Assembly: GCF_027625935.1 (NCBI RefSeq)
Contig: NZ_CP115300.1
Coordinates: 1,364,001-1,428,000 of the forward strand
DNA length: 64,000 nucleotides
From: Streptomyces camelliae
GTDB lineage: Bacteria; Actinomycetota; Actinomycetes; Streptomycetales; Streptomycetaceae
Direction of reading: 5' to 3'
The position numbers and the translations under genes are program-made. The first letter of the stretch is position 1. Every line of letters begins with the position of its first letter. Under the pieces are notes generated by a model. It was not told the DNA's origin, searched no databases, and saw nothing but the letters and a program-made list of their open reading frames with translations. Below are positions 33,316 to 42,119 of this stretch, in pieces.

Positions 33316-34740
33316 CTACCGCACCTGGGCCGGTGCCCGCGTCACTCCCGGCGCGGCAGGTGTCGTACGGCCCGGTCGGCGGGCCGGGACCAGGAGGGCG
33401 GCGCCGGCCGCGGCCAGACAGAGGAGGGCGAGCAGAGCCCAGCCGTGGGTGTAGCCGGAGGCGTAGGGCAGGCCGGAGGGCTGGAGGCGGCCGGTCACCA
33501 GGACGCTGGTGAGCGCGGCGCCGATGGAGCCGCCGATGGTGCGGATGTTGGCGTTCATGCCGGTCGCCGCGCCGGTCTGCTCGGGCGGGACGCTGCCGAC
33601 GATCAGGTTGGCCATGGAGGCGAACGCGAGGCCGATCCCCAGGCCGAAGAGACCCGCGACCACGGCTATCTGCCACTGGGCGTCATGCCAGAGAGTGAGG
33701 AAGCCGCAGGCCAGCGCGCCGAGCGCGGCACCCGTGGTGAGCAGCGCCTTGGCGCCGACGCGGGGCTCCAGGCGGCCGGAGAGGACGCCGGAGAGGAACA
33801 TCGCCAGCAGCATCGGCAGCATGAGCAGGCCGGACGCGGTGACGCTCGCGCCGAAGCCGTACCCGGCCGTGGACGGCGTCTGGACGAAGCCGGGCAGGAA
33901 GGACCAGATCGCGTACATGCCGGCGCCGAAGAGCAGGGCTGCCGCGTTGGTCGTCCACACCGCCGGCAGCCGCATCACGCGCAGGTCGATCAGCGGGTTG
34001 CGGGAGCGGGCCTCGGCGGTCAGCCACACGGCGAACAGCACGAGGGCGGCGGCGAACAGGCCGAGGACCTTCGCCGAGCCCCAGCCCCACCGCCCGGCCT
34101 GGCTCAGCGGCAGCAGCAGGGCCACCAGCCAGGCGGAGAGCAGCCCGGCGCCGGCCCAACTCACCTTCCCCTGGGCCCGCTTGGGTGACTCGGGGACGTA
34201 GGCCACGGCGATCAGGACCGCGCCGGCGACGATCGCCACCGGGATCCAGAAGAGCCAGCGGTAGTCGAGCGCGGAGACGATCGGCCCGGCGGCCACCATG
34301 CCGACCCCGCCGCCGGCGGCGATCACCGCGGAGAGGTTGCTGATGCTGCCACTGACCTCGGCGGCGGCGAACTCGTCCCGGATGATGCCGAAGGACAGCG
34401 GGAAGAGTGCGCCGCCGACGCCCTGGACGACCCGGGCGACGATGAGCACGCCGATGTCCGGGGCGAGCGCGGCGATGAGGCAGCCGGCGAGAACGGCGAG
34501 CAGGACGGCGACGAGCGTGCGTTTCTTGCCGACGAGGTCGCCCACCCGGCCGAGGATCGGGGTGAAGACCGACGCGGACAGCAGATACGCCGTCATCACC
34601 CAGGTCGCGGTGGACTGGGAGGTGTGCAGGGCGTGCTGGACGGTCGGCAGAGCCGGCGCGATCAGCGACTGGAGCATGGAGAACACGCCCGCACCGGTCG
34701 CGAGGACCGCGAAGGTGAGGCGCGTGGACGTGCGGGGCAT
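33316..34740 (-). CDS. MFS drug exporter
   Basis: 474 residues from ATG 34740 with about 14 membrane helices. Motifs: GVFSMLQSLIAPALPTVQHA in helix 1, GRVGDLVGKKRTLVAVLL (motif A) and IARVVQGVGGALFPLSFGII (helix 4). It is an EmrB/QacA-like proton antiporter of unknown substrate. It is divergent from a TetR regulator and the intergenic region has two palindromes, so drug-inducible repression is likely. GGAGAGG precedes the start. Confidence 0.88.
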   Translation of the reverse strand: MPRTSTRLTFAVLATGAGVFSMLQSLIAPALPTVQHALHTSQSTATWVMTAYLLSASVFTPILGRVGDLVGKKRTLVAVLLAVLAGCLIAALAPDIGVLIVARVVQGVGGALFPLSFGIIRDEFAAAEVSGSISNLSAVIAAGGGVGMVAAGPIVSALDYRWLFWIPVAIVAGAVLIAVAYVPESPKRAQGKVSWAGAGLLSAWLVALLLPLSQAGRWGWGSAKVLGLFAAALVLFAVWLTAEARSRNPLIDLRVMRLPAVWTTNAAALLFGAGMYAIWSFLPGFVQTPSTAGYGFGASVTASGLLMLPMLLAMFLSGVLSGRLEPRVGAKALLTTGAALGALACGFLTLWHDAQWQIAVVAGLFGLGIGLAFASMANLIVGSVPPEQTGAATGMNANIRTIGGSIGAALTSVLVTGRLQPSGLPYASGYTHGWALLALLCLAAAGAALLVPARRPGRTTPAAPGVTRAPAQVR

Positions 34741-34798
34741 GACGGAGCCTCTCCGGAAATCCGGGACAGGGAAGGTGAAGTGCACGAGCGATTGCTAA

Positions 34799-34838
34799 AG
34801 TGGAGGTGCCCCTCCACTCTAACGGAGGAGTGCCTCCG
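34799..34838. promoter_or_regulatory. Two tandem palindromic operators for the TetR regulator
   Basis: Site 1 is AGTGGAGG-TGCC-CCTCCACT (34799-34818). Site 2 is CGGAGG-AGTG-CCTCCG (34823-34838). They share GGAGG-N4-CCTCC and lie between the MFS and TetR genes, a classic layout for repression of both. Confidence 0.7.
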
Positions 34839-34891
34839 GTTCAAGATGCGGAGGCCACCCTCCAGATCGACCGAGCCCTCAGGAGACAGCA

Positions 34892-35470
34892 GTGACGGCC
34901 ACGCCGTTCCCCGTCAGCGAGATCGTGGCGGCCCGCCGGCCGCACCGAAAGGACGCCGCCCGCAACTACGACGCCCTGCTCGCTGCCGCCCGCGAGGCCT
35001 TCGCCGAGCACGGCTCGGACGCCTCCCTGGAGGACATCGCGCGCCGCGCGGGCGTCGGCATCGGCACCCTGTACCGGAACTTCCCCACCCGCCGCGACCT
35101 GTTCGAGAGCGTCTACGCCGACGAGGTCAACGCCCTGTGCCAGGCAGCCGTGGAGGTCGCGGACCGGGAGCCGTGGGAGGCGCTGACGGCCTGGCTGGAC
35201 CGGTTCGCCGGGTACATGGTGACCAAGCGCGCGGTGCGGGAGGCGCTCAACGACGAGTCGGAGATCTTCCAGTCCTGCCGCGAGTCGATGTACTCGGCCG
35301 GGGGCCCGCTGCTGGAGCGCGCGCAGCAGGCCGGGGTGGCGCGGGCGGACATGGATTTCGGCGATCTGCTGCGGATGGTCGCCGGGATCACGGCCACGGC
35401 CTTCGACGACGACGCCCAGCGCGACCGGGTGCTGGCCATCGCCCTGGACGGCGTACGCACCCACCGCTGA
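34892..35470 (+). CDS. TetR-family transcriptional repressor
   Basis: 192 residues, GTG start. The DNA-binding domain is NYDALLAAAREAFAEHGSDA, SLEDIARRAGVGIGTLYRNF, PTRRDLFESVY, complete and typical. The C-terminal helical ligand domain is not recognisable by substrate. It most likely represses itself and the divergent MFS exporter through the paired palindromes at 34799-34838 and lets go on binding a drug. Confidence 0.9.
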   Translation: MTATPFPVSEIVAARRPHRKDAARNYDALLAAAREAFAEHGSDASLEDIARRAGVGIGTLYRNFPTRRDLFESVYADEVNALCQAAVEVADREPWEALTAWLDRFAGYMVTKRAVREALNDESEIFQSCRESMYSAGGPLLERAQQAGVARADMDFGDLLRMVAGITATAFDDDAQRDRVLAIALDGVRTHR

Positions 35471-35755
35471 GCGGAAATCGCCGATGCACCGCGGGAGATC
35501 CCTCGGCTGCGGGTCCGTTGTGGCCGGTCGCGCCCACACGGCGGAGCCGCACATCGACACTGCCCTGGGCCCCTTGGGAGACTCCCGTGCCGTCGGCCTC
35601 GTCGTACCGCCGCCGAGTCGGCCATGCTCCCCACAGTCCCCCGGGCCCGCCCCGCCCGCCGGCGGTGGCACCCGACGAAGTGTCCCGTGACCGGCCCCGA
35701 TGCCGCACACCCTGTCGGCCCCGGCCCGCGCCGCGCGCTGGCTAGGGTCGGCCTC
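35471..35755. other. Intergenic region without a visible gene
   Basis: 285 bases between the TetR gene and the cupin gene. Frames here have no ribosome binding site. A possible promoter for the cupin lies near its end (GGCTAGGGTCGG), but no firm motif is seen. Confidence 0.4.
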
Positions 35756-36109
35756 ATGACGCACAGCTTCGCGCTCCACATCCCCGACGCCGACCTCGAA
35801 CCCGAGCCCCTCGACCCGGAGCAGATCGTCTCCGGGACCCCGGAGGTCACCGGGAAAGTGGTCTGGGAGTCGGCCGACGGCAGGCAGATCCGCGGGATCT
35901 GGCAGATCACCCCGGGCGTGGTCACGGACACGGAGGCGGACGAGCTGTTCGTGGTGATCAGCGGCTCGGCGACGATCGAGGTCGCGGGCGGACCGGTGCT
36001 GCGGGTGGGGCCGGGCGACATGGCGGTGCTGCGCGCCGGGGACCGTACGACGTGGACGGTGCACGAGACGCTGCGCAAGGCCTACGCGATGAACGTCGGG
36101 AGCGCCTGA
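35756..36109 (+). CDS. Small cupin-domain protein
   Basis: 117 residues from ATG 35756. A single cupin barrel of the EutQ-like type: GIWQITPGVVTDTEADELFV contains the first motif with Glu, and VLRVGPGDMAVLRAGDRTTW the second. The usual His pair of the first motif is not obvious, so metal binding is uncertain. The 3' end overlaps the convergent hydrolase-like gene by 28 bases. Function unknown. Confidence 0.78.
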   Translation: MTHSFALHIPDADLEPEPLDPEQIVSGTPEVTGKVVWESADGRQIRGIWQITPGVVTDTEADELFVVISGSATIEVAGGPVLRVGPGDMAVLRAGDRTTWTVHETLRKAYAMNVGSA

Positions 36110-36699
36110 GCCAGTCGCCCGACGCCGGCGACGAAGGCGTCGACCACGGCCTGCGGCGGGTCGTCCGACGCGCCCGTGGTCCGCGCGGGGAGCGGCAGTT
36201 CCACCTGGACCCCGGCCAGCCGGGTCAGGTTGACCGGGTTCCGGGCGTGCAGTCCGCGCAGTCCGGCCGGTATCTCCTCCAGGTCCGTCACGATCCTGAA
36301 CCGGGGCTCCAGGACGGCCAGTTCACGCGCGAGGACGAGCGAGGCCGCACGGTTCGCGCCGCCGAGGAAGAGGGTGTGCCAGGCCTCCTGCCGCAGGTGC
36401 CCGTGCAGGGAGACGGTGAGCGACACCCGGGAGCGGAACTCGTGCAGGAGCGCGCAGTGGTCGACGGCCATGCGCGGGGACGGCAGATGCACGGGCACGG
36501 CTGTCTCCGGCTGGGTGAAGACGAGGCTGGTGACGCCGCAGCGCCGGGCGACCGACCCGGCGAGCTGGGCCGTGCCGCCCTCGCCGGAGCCGTGCAGCGC
36601 GAGCAGGCCGATGTCGCCGCGGCCCGGTTCGAGGGTCGCGAGCAGGGGTACGCCCTCGATCTCCAGGCGTTCGGTGCGGCTCAACGGGCTCTCCCTCAC
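36082..36699 (-). CDS. Poly-gamma-glutamate hydrolase-family protein
   Basis: 205 residues. The pattern ALHGSGEGGTAQLA (His and Glu of a zinc site), VSLHGHLRQEAWHTLFLGG and HARNPVNLTRLAGVQVEL fits the phage-type poly-gamma-glutamate hydrolase/DUF867 family. Members cut poly-gamma-glutamate or act as zinc amidases. Its ATG overlaps the stop of the LacI-type gene (ATGA), so it is co-translated with that regulator. It overlaps the convergent cupin gene by 28 bases. Confidence 0.7.
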   Translation of the reverse strand: MRESPLSRTERLEIEGVPLLATLEPGRGDIGLLALHGSGEGGTAQLAGSVARRCGVTSLVFTQPETAVPVHLPSPRMAVDHCALLHEFRSRVSLTVSLHGHLRQEAWHTLFLGGANRAASLVLARELAVLEPRFRIVTDLEEIPAGLRGLHARNPVNLTRLAGVQVELPLPARTTGASDDPPQAVVDAFVAGVGRLAQALPTFIA

Positions 36700-37727
36700 T
36701 CGGCGGGCTGGGCGGGCATGTTGTACGGCGTCACGACCTGGATCGCGGAGGGCAGCGCCGGTCCGGCCGGGGGCAGCGCGCCGTGCGCCCGCATCACGAG
36801 GTGGCAGGCCTCGCGCATGTCCTGGCGCAGATCGTGGTGGAGCACGGCGGACAGCCGGTGCTCGCGCAGCAGGCGGGTGTTGTCGTGGTCGAGGTCATGG
36901 GCGATGAAGACCGCGCACGCGCGGCCGAGGTCGGCGAAGGCGCGCAGGGTGGCGTTGTTGCCGCCGCCGATGGAGTACACGGCACGGATCTCCGGGTCCC
37001 GTTCCAGGGCGGCCCGGACGAGGTCGTACTGGGTGGCGTCCAGGCCCTGTCCCTCGGCTATCTCCACCAGGGTGCGCTGCGGTTGCCGGGCCCTCATCAC
37101 GCTGCGGAAGCCCATCTCGCGCTCCTCCTCGTTGCGGAAGAAGCCGCTGCTGAGGCTGGTGAGGACATTGCCGGGCCGGTCGCCGAGCCACTGCTCCATC
37201 AGATAGGCGGCGGTGGCGCCGGCGGCCCGGTTGTCGCTGCCGACGTAGCCGATCCGGCCGCTGGCGGGCAGGTCGGTGACCAGGGTGACGACCGGGATGC
37301 CGGCCGCGGTGAGCCGGCCCACGGCGGCGGTGACCTCGGGGACGTCCGGCGCCTTGAGGATCACGCCCTGGGAGCCGCGCCGGGCGATCCGGTCCAGCGT
37401 CCTGACCTGCTCGGCGGCCGGGCCGGTCTCGCGGAATTGGAAGCGGGAGCGGACCACGGCCGGGTGCAGCGCGGGCAGTTCGGCCTCCAGAGCGGCGCGG
37501 ACGGCGGTCGAGAACCGCTCGGGCGCCTGTACCACGATGTCGACCATGAACGTACGGCCCACCAGCCGGACCTGGGTGCGCTGCCGGTCGAGGTCGGCGA
37601 TGGCCCGGCGCACCTCCTGGGCGGTGCTCTCCCGCACCCCTCCCCTGCCGTTCAGCACACGGTCCACGGTGGCCTCGCTGAGACCCGCCTGACGTGCGAT
37701 TTCCCGGATCGGGAACGGATGGCCCAC
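36696..37727 (-). CDS. LacI-family transcriptional regulator
   Basis: 343 residues from GTG 37727 with AAGGAGG seven bases upstream. The DNA-binding domain is FPIREIARQAGLSEATVDRV with hinge LNGRGGVRESTAQEVRRAI. The periplasmic-binding-like effector domain includes GIPVVTLVTDLPASGRIGYV and GSDNRAAGATAAYLMEQWLG, similar to ribose/inositol-type binding folds. It is divergent from the PhyH-SDR-dehydrogenase operon and likely its repressor. Direct repeats of GAGGGGTTT in the shared promoter may be its sites. Confidence 0.88.
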   Translation of the reverse strand: MGHPFPIREIARQAGLSEATVDRVLNGRGGVRESTAQEVRRAIADLDRQRTQVRLVGRTFMVDIVVQAPERFSTAVRAALEAELPALHPAVVRSRFQFRETGPAAEQVRTLDRIARRGSQGVILKAPDVPEVTAAVGRLTAAGIPVVTLVTDLPASGRIGYVGSDNRAAGATAAYLMEQWLGDRPGNVLTSLSSGFFRNEEEREMGFRSVMRARQPQRTLVEIAEGQGLDATQYDLVRAALERDPEIRAVYSIGGGNNATLRAFADLGRACAVFIAHDLDHDNTRLLREHRLSAVLHHDLRQDMREACHLVMRAHGALPPAGPALPSAIQVVTPYNMPAQPAE

Positions 37728-37740
37728 GGCTCGCCTCCTT

Positions 37741-37782
37741 GAGGGGTTTTTGATGGCTGGCTGCTGGTTGTTCGAGGGGTTT
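37741..37782. promoter_or_regulatory. Direct repeats GAGGGGTTT in divergent promoter
   Basis: GAGGGGTTT occurs at 37741-37749 and 37774-37782, 33 bases apart, about three helical turns. It lies between the LacI-type gene and the dioxygenase operon. A role as operator or activator site is inferred. Confidence 0.3.
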
Positions 37783-37853
37783 GTACTGACAAGAATGACA
37801 GGGCCGGGCCGCCCGCGTGGCCGAACGTCCCCGCTCCCGAAAAGAGGACACCG

Positions 37854-39020
37854 ATGTCCGTCGCCTCCGCGCCAGGCCGCGCCTGGCTGTCCGAGCAGGA
37901 CTGCGACCTCGACGCCTTCCGCGCCCTGACCGACCGGACGACCCGCCTCGCGGACCACCCGCACGCCGCCGCCGTACGCGACGACGTCCTGCTGTACGAC
38001 GCCGAGCGGCTGCGCACGGCCGGTGACCAGGACGGGCTGCGGGCCGAGCTGGTGCGGGCCCTCGCCGACGGCCCCGGCATCGTCGTCGTCCAGGGCGCCT
38101 TCCTCGACCCAGTGGTCGTCGACCGGCTCACGGCCGTCTTCGACGCGCTGATCGCCGAGCAGCACGCCTCCGGGGCGGCCGCCGGGGACCACTTCGCGCG
38201 GCCGGGTGCCAACGACCGGGTGTGGAACGCGCTGGAGAAGGCGGCCCTGTACGACCCGGAGGCGTTCGCCGACTACTACGCGAACGACATCCTCGCCCTG
38301 GTCTCATCGGCCTGGCTGGGCCCCGGCTACCAGGTGACCTCGCAGGTCAACGTGGTCAACCCGGGCGGCGCCGGGCAGACGGTGCACCGGGACTACCACC
38401 TCGGCTTCCTGAGCAACGCGGTGGCGTCCGCCTATCCGGCGCACGTCCACCGGCTCTCCCCCGTGCTCACGCTGCAGGGCGCGGTCGCCCACTGCGACAT
38501 GCCGGTGGAGTCGGGTCCGACGCTGTATCTGCCGTACTCCCAGCTGTACGAGCCGGGCTATCTGGCCTGGCGGCTCCCGGAGTTCCAGGCGTACTTCGAG
38601 GAGCACCACGTCCAGCTGCCGCTCGCCAAGGGCGACGCGGTCTTCTTCAACCCCGCGCTCTTCCACGCCGCCGGGAGCAACCGCACCGCCGGCGTACGGC
38701 GCACCGCCAATCTGCTCCAGGTCTCGTCCGCGTTCGGGCGAGCGATGGAGACGGTGGACCGGGAGGCGGTGGCCAACGCCGTGTTCCCGGTGCTGCTGCG
38801 GCGTGCGGCGCAGGGCGTGGAGCAGGCGTGGCTGGAGCATGTGATCGCGGCGAGCGCCGAGGGCTACCCCTTCCCGACGAACCTCGACAGCGACCCGCCG
38901 GTGGACGGTCTGGCCCCGCCCTCGCAGGCGGACCTGGTACGGCGGGCGGTGCGCGAGGGATGGGATCCGGAGCTGCTGCGGGCGCGGCTGCGGGCGGGCG
39001 CCGAACGCCGCGAGAGCTGA
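37854..39020 (+). CDS. Phytanoyl-CoA dioxygenase (PhyH) family oxygenase
   Basis: 388 residues of the Fe(II)/2-oxoglutarate PhyH family. The iron facial triad is His178 and Asp180 in TVHRDYHLGF and probably His271 in NPALFHAAGSNRT; Arg of GVRRTANLLQ is a likely 2-oxoglutarate contact. It is first in an operon with an SDR and an inositol-dehydrogenase-like enzyme, so it may hydroxylate or open a sugar or cyclitol derivative. AAAAGAGGACACCG precedes ATG 37854. Confidence 0.83.
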   Translation: MSVASAPGRAWLSEQDCDLDAFRALTDRTTRLADHPHAAAVRDDVLLYDAERLRTAGDQDGLRAELVRALADGPGIVVVQGAFLDPVVVDRLTAVFDALIAEQHASGAAAGDHFARPGANDRVWNALEKAALYDPEAFADYYANDILALVSSAWLGPGYQVTSQVNVVNPGGAGQTVHRDYHLGFLSNAVASAYPAHVHRLSPVLTLQGAVAHCDMPVESGPTLYLPYSQLYEPGYLAWRLPEFQAYFEEHHVQLPLAKGDAVFFNPALFHAAGSNRTAGVRRTANLLQVSSAFGRAMETVDREAVANAVFPVLLRRAAQGVEQAWLEHVIAASAEGYPFPTNLDSDPPVDGLAPPSQADLVRRAVREGWDPELLRARLRAGAERRES

Positions 39021-39035
39021 AAGGGCAAGCACATC

Positions 39036-39812
39036 ATGGGACTTCTCGACGGCAAGGTGGTGCTCGTCAACGGCGGCAGCCAGGGCGTGGGGGCCGCGAT
39101 CGTGCGGGCCGCCGTCCGCGAGGGCGCCGTCGTCGCGTTCACCGGCCGCCGCAGCGAACCGGGGGAAGCGCTGGTGGCGGAGCTGGCGGCGGCCGGCGGC
39201 AAAGCGATGTTCGTCCGCGCCGATCTCGCGGACGCCGAGCAGGCCAAGGCCGCGGTCGCCGAGGTGGTGGACGCGCACGGCCGGATCGACTGCCTGGTGA
39301 ACTCGGCGGGGCTGACCTCCCGGGGCACTCTGCTGGACACCACCCCGGAGCTGTTCGACCAGCACATCGCGATCAACCTGAAGGCGCCGTTCTTCGCGAT
39401 GCAGGCCGCGGTCGCCGACATGGTGGCCCGCACGGCGCCCGGCACGATCGTCAACATCATCACCTCGTCGGCGCACGGCGGGCAGCCGTTCCTGGCGCCG
39501 TACGTCGCCGCGAAGGCGGGCCTGGTGGGCCTGACCCGGAACGCGGCGCACGCCCACCGCTGGGACCGGATCCGGATCAACGGCCTGAACATCGGCTGGA
39601 CGGCGACGGAGGGCGAGGACGCCACCCAGCGCGCCTTCCACGGCGCCGGCGACGACTGGCGCGAGCAGGCCGCGGCGAAGCTGCCGATGGGCAAGCTCGG
39701 CCAGCCGGACGAAATCGCCGACTTCGTGGTCCTGCTGCTGTCCGACCGCTCGGGCGTGGTCACCGGCTCGGTGATCGACTGGGACCAGAACGTGCTCGGC
39801 GGCCTCGACTAG
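39036..39812 (+). CDS. Short-chain dehydrogenase/reductase (SDR)
   Basis: 258 residues, classical SDR. The NAD(P) motif is VVLVNGGSQGVGAAIV (TGxxxGxG variant beginning with Gly), then CLVNSAGL; Ser144/145 in NIITSSAHGG and Tyr156-Lys160 in YVAAKAGLVGL form the catalytic set. GGSQGVG with Arg in TGRRS suggests NADP use. It follows the dioxygenase by 15 bases, so it is co-transcribed and acts on the same substrate route. Confidence 0.9.
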   Translation: MGLLDGKVVLVNGGSQGVGAAIVRAAVREGAVVAFTGRRSEPGEALVAELAAAGGKAMFVRADLADAEQAKAAVAEVVDAHGRIDCLVNSAGLTSRGTLLDTTPELFDQHIAINLKAPFFAMQAAVADMVARTAPGTIVNIITSSAHGGQPFLAPYVAAKAGLVGLTRNAAHAHRWDRIRINGLNIGWTATEGEDATQRAFHGAGDDWREQAAAKLPMGKLGQPDEIADFVVLLLSDRSGVVTGSVIDWDQNVLGGLD

Positions 39813-39846
39813 AACTCCGCACCAACACCCTAGGAGCAACACCCCC

Positions 39847-40851
39847 ATGCGTATCGGAATCCTCGGCCTCGGCCGTATCGGTGCCTTCCACGCCGAGACC
39901 CTCTCCAGCCTCGACGCCGTCGAGTCGCTCGTCGTCACCGACCCGTTCGCGGACGCGGCCAAGGCCGCCGCCGAGCGGTTCGGGGCCGAGGTCGTGGACT
40001 CGCCCGAGGCGCTGCTGGCCGCCGGTGTGGACGGCATCGTGGTGGCGGCCGCCACCGACGCCCACCCGGCCCTGATCCTGGCCGGCGTCGAGGCCGGCGT
40101 CCCGGTCTTCTGCGAGAAGCCCGTCGCCAAGACGATGGCCGAGGGCGTCGAGGTGCTCAAGGCCGTCCGGGACAGCGGCGTACCGATCCAGATCGGCTAC
40201 AACCGCCGCTTCGACACGGGCTTCGCCGCCGCCCGGGCCGCCGTGCAGGCCGGTGAGCTGGGCAAGCTGCACACGGTCCGCTCCACGACCCTGGACCCGG
40301 CGCCGCCGCCCGCCGCGTACGTCGCCGCGTCGGGCGGGATCTTCCGCGACTGCTCCGTGCACGACTTCGACATCATCCGCTGGGTGACGGGCCGCGAGGT
40401 CACCGAGGTGTACGCGGTCGGCGGCAACCGCGGCGCCGACTACATCAAGGAGGCGGGCGACGCCGACACCACCGGCGCGATCCTCACCCTCGACGACGGC
40501 ACGATCGCGGTGGTGTCCAACTCCCGCCACAACGCCCGGGGTTACGACGTCCGCATGGAGCTGCACGGCTTCACGGACTCCATCGCGGTCGGCCTGGACG
40601 ACAAGCTCCCGCTGCGCTCGGTCGAGCCCGGTGTGACCTTCCCCTCCGGCACCCCGCACGACTTCTTCATGGACCGCTTCACGGACGCCTACCGCGCCGA
40701 ACTGACCGCGTTCACCGAGGTCGTGACCGGCGCCCGCCCGTCCCCGTGCACCATCGAGGACGCCCTGGAGGCCGGCTGGATCGCCGAGGCCTGCACCCTG
40801 TCCCTGCACGAGCACCGGCCGGTGACCATCGCGGAGGTCCGCCAGGCCTGA
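39847..40851 (+). CDS. iolG: Gfo/Idh/MocA oxidoreductase, inositol 2-dehydrogenase-like
   Basis: 334 residues, the usual IolG length. NAD motif IGILGLGRIGAFHAETL; catalytic Lys91 in CEKPVAKTM; D168-x3-H172 in GIFRDCSVHDFDIIRW, the signature of myo-inositol 2-dehydrogenases. It should oxidise myo- or scyllo-inositol, or a related sugar, to the ketose. The nearby IolE-like isomerase and CUT2 transporter support a cyclitol route, though the PhyH and SDR genes are not part of the standard iol pathway. Confidence 0.83.
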   Translation: MRIGILGLGRIGAFHAETLSSLDAVESLVVTDPFADAAKAAAERFGAEVVDSPEALLAAGVDGIVVAAATDAHPALILAGVEAGVPVFCEKPVAKTMAEGVEVLKAVRDSGVPIQIGYNRRFDTGFAAARAAVQAGELGKLHTVRSTTLDPAPPPAAYVAASGGIFRDCSVHDFDIIRWVTGREVTEVYAVGGNRGADYIKEAGDADTTGAILTLDDGTIAVVSNSRHNARGYDVRMELHGFTDSIAVGLDDKLPLRSVEPGVTFPSGTPHDFFMDRFTDAYRAELTAFTEVVTGARPSPCTIEDALEAGWIAEACTLSLHEHRPVTIAEVRQA

Positions 40852-40859
40852 GCCGACGG

Positions 40860-40889
40860 GACGGCGCCGGGCCGGTGCCCGGCGCCGTC
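40860..40889. terminator. Strong 13-bp hairpin terminator
   Basis: GACGGCGCCGGGC (40860-40872) pairs with GCCCGGCGCCGTC (40877-40889) around CGGT, followed by TTTC. It serves the dehydrogenase operon and, on the other strand, the small gene at 40899-41087. Confidence 0.85.
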
Positions 40890-40898
40890 TTTCGTGTC

Positions 40899-41087
40899 TC
40901 AGCCGCAGTACCGGATCAGCCACTCGTCGGGGTTGTACGTGTCCCGCGCCGGGTCCGGTACGGTCGCCGGGCTGGTCTCCACCGTGTCCTGCGGGCGTAT
41001 CCGCTCGGGCAGCGTGCCGAAGCGGGTGCGGCGGGCCGCCGCGGCGTCGGTGTCCTGGGACGTGCGTGCTTCCGTACGGTGTGTCAT
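40899..41087 (-). CDS. Small conserved-looking protein ending DEWLIRYCG (62 aa)
   Basis: 62 codons from ATG 41087 with GGAGG five bases upstream. It is polar and probably disordered: Thr/Arg/Asp-rich, with the only Cys next to last in YNPDEWLIRYCG. It has no membrane helix. It is followed directly by the strong terminator at 40860-40889, so the unit is real. The layout (leader-like part plus compact tail with Cys) would suit a peptide precursor, but no modifying enzyme is adjacent. Function not recognised. Confidence 0.6.
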   Translation of the reverse strand: MTHRTEARTSQDTDAAAARRTRFGTLPERIRPQDTVETSPATVPDPARDTYNPDEWLIRYCG

Positions 41088-41208
41088 CGCGTCCTCCCGT
41101 CTGCGCGGGCTTCCCCCGTCATCCTCACAACGCCCGCGTGCCCCCGGTTGGTTCCCGGCCGTTTCCTGGCCGAATCCACCGGGGGCACGTAGGAAAGCGC
41201 GCGGCTCG

Positions 41209-42117
41209 TCAGGCCCCGCAGGAGCGCAGGAACCGGCGGGTGCGGACCGCGATCGGCAGCGGCTTGTCCGGCTCGCAGGGGTACATGTCCTGCTCGACGA
41301 TCGCGAACAGCTCCACGCCCAGCCGCTGCGCCGCCGCCAGCACCGGGCCCAGCTCCGGTACACCCGAGGGCGGTTCGCACATCACTCCCTGGGCGACGGC
41401 CGGCCCGAAGGGGATGCCCTTGGCCTGTACCTCGGCCAGGATCTCCGGGTCCACCTGCTTCAGGTGCAGATAGCCGATGCGCTCGCCGTAGGTCTCGATC
41501 AGCTTGACGCTGTCCCCGCCGCAGTAGGCGTAGTGCCCGGTGTCCAGGCAGAGGTTGACCAGCTCGGTGTCGGTCGAGTCCAGGAACCGTTCGACGTGGT
41601 CCTCGGTGTCGATGTGGGTGTCGGCGTGCGGGTGGACCACGATGTCCAGGCCGTACGTCTCCTTGACCTCGTGGCCGAGCCGCTCCATGCCCTTGGTCAG
41701 GTGCGCCCACTGCTCGGCGGTCAGCTCCTGGGGTTCCAGGATCTCGGCGGTCTTGTCGTCCCGCCAGAAGGAGGGGATGACCACCAGGTGGCGCGCGCCC
41801 ATGGCCTGGGTGAGCGCGGCGACCTGGCTGACGTGCGCCCAGGTCTGCTCCCAGACGGACGGGCCGCGGTGCATGCCGGTGAAGACCGTGCCCGCCGAGA
41901 CCTTGAGGTTGCGCCGGGCCACCTCGTCCCTGAGCCGCGCCGGGTCGGTGGGGAGATAGCCGTACGGGCCGAGCTCGATCCACTCGTAGCCGGCCTCGGC
42001 CACCTCGTCCAGGAAGCGGTCCCAGGGGACCTGCTGCGGGTCGTCCGGGAACCAGACGCCCCAGGAGTCGGGGGCCGAGCCGACCCGGATGCGGTCCAGG
42101 GGGGTGGGGTGCGCCAT
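41209..42117 (-). CDS. Sugar phosphate isomerase/epimerase, IolE-like
   Basis: 302 residues, TIM barrel of the xylose-isomerase-like group. IRVGSAPDSWGVWF is the start typical of inosose dehydratase-like enzymes. Metal-binding residues are seen in VVHPHADTHIDTEDH, NLCLDTGHYAYCGGD and YLHLKQVD. It may dehydrate or isomerise the keto product of the inositol-type dehydrogenase. It is downstream of the CUT2 transporter genes with a 2-base gap, so uptake and conversion are co-expressed. Confidence 0.82.
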   Translation of the reverse strand: MAHPTPLDRIRVGSAPDSWGVWFPDDPQQVPWDRFLDEVAEAGYEWIELGPYGYLPTDPARLRDEVARRNLKVSAGTVFTGMHRGPSVWEQTWAHVSQVAALTQAMGARHLVVIPSFWRDDKTAEILEPQELTAEQWAHLTKGMERLGHEVKETYGLDIVVHPHADTHIDTEDHVERFLDSTDTELVNLCLDTGHYAYCGGDSVKLIETYGERIGYLHLKQVDPEILAEVQAKGIPFGPAVAQGVMCEPPSGVPELGPVLAAAQRLGVELFAIVEQDMYPCEPDKPLPIAVRTRRFLRSCGA

Positions 42118-42119
42118 GG

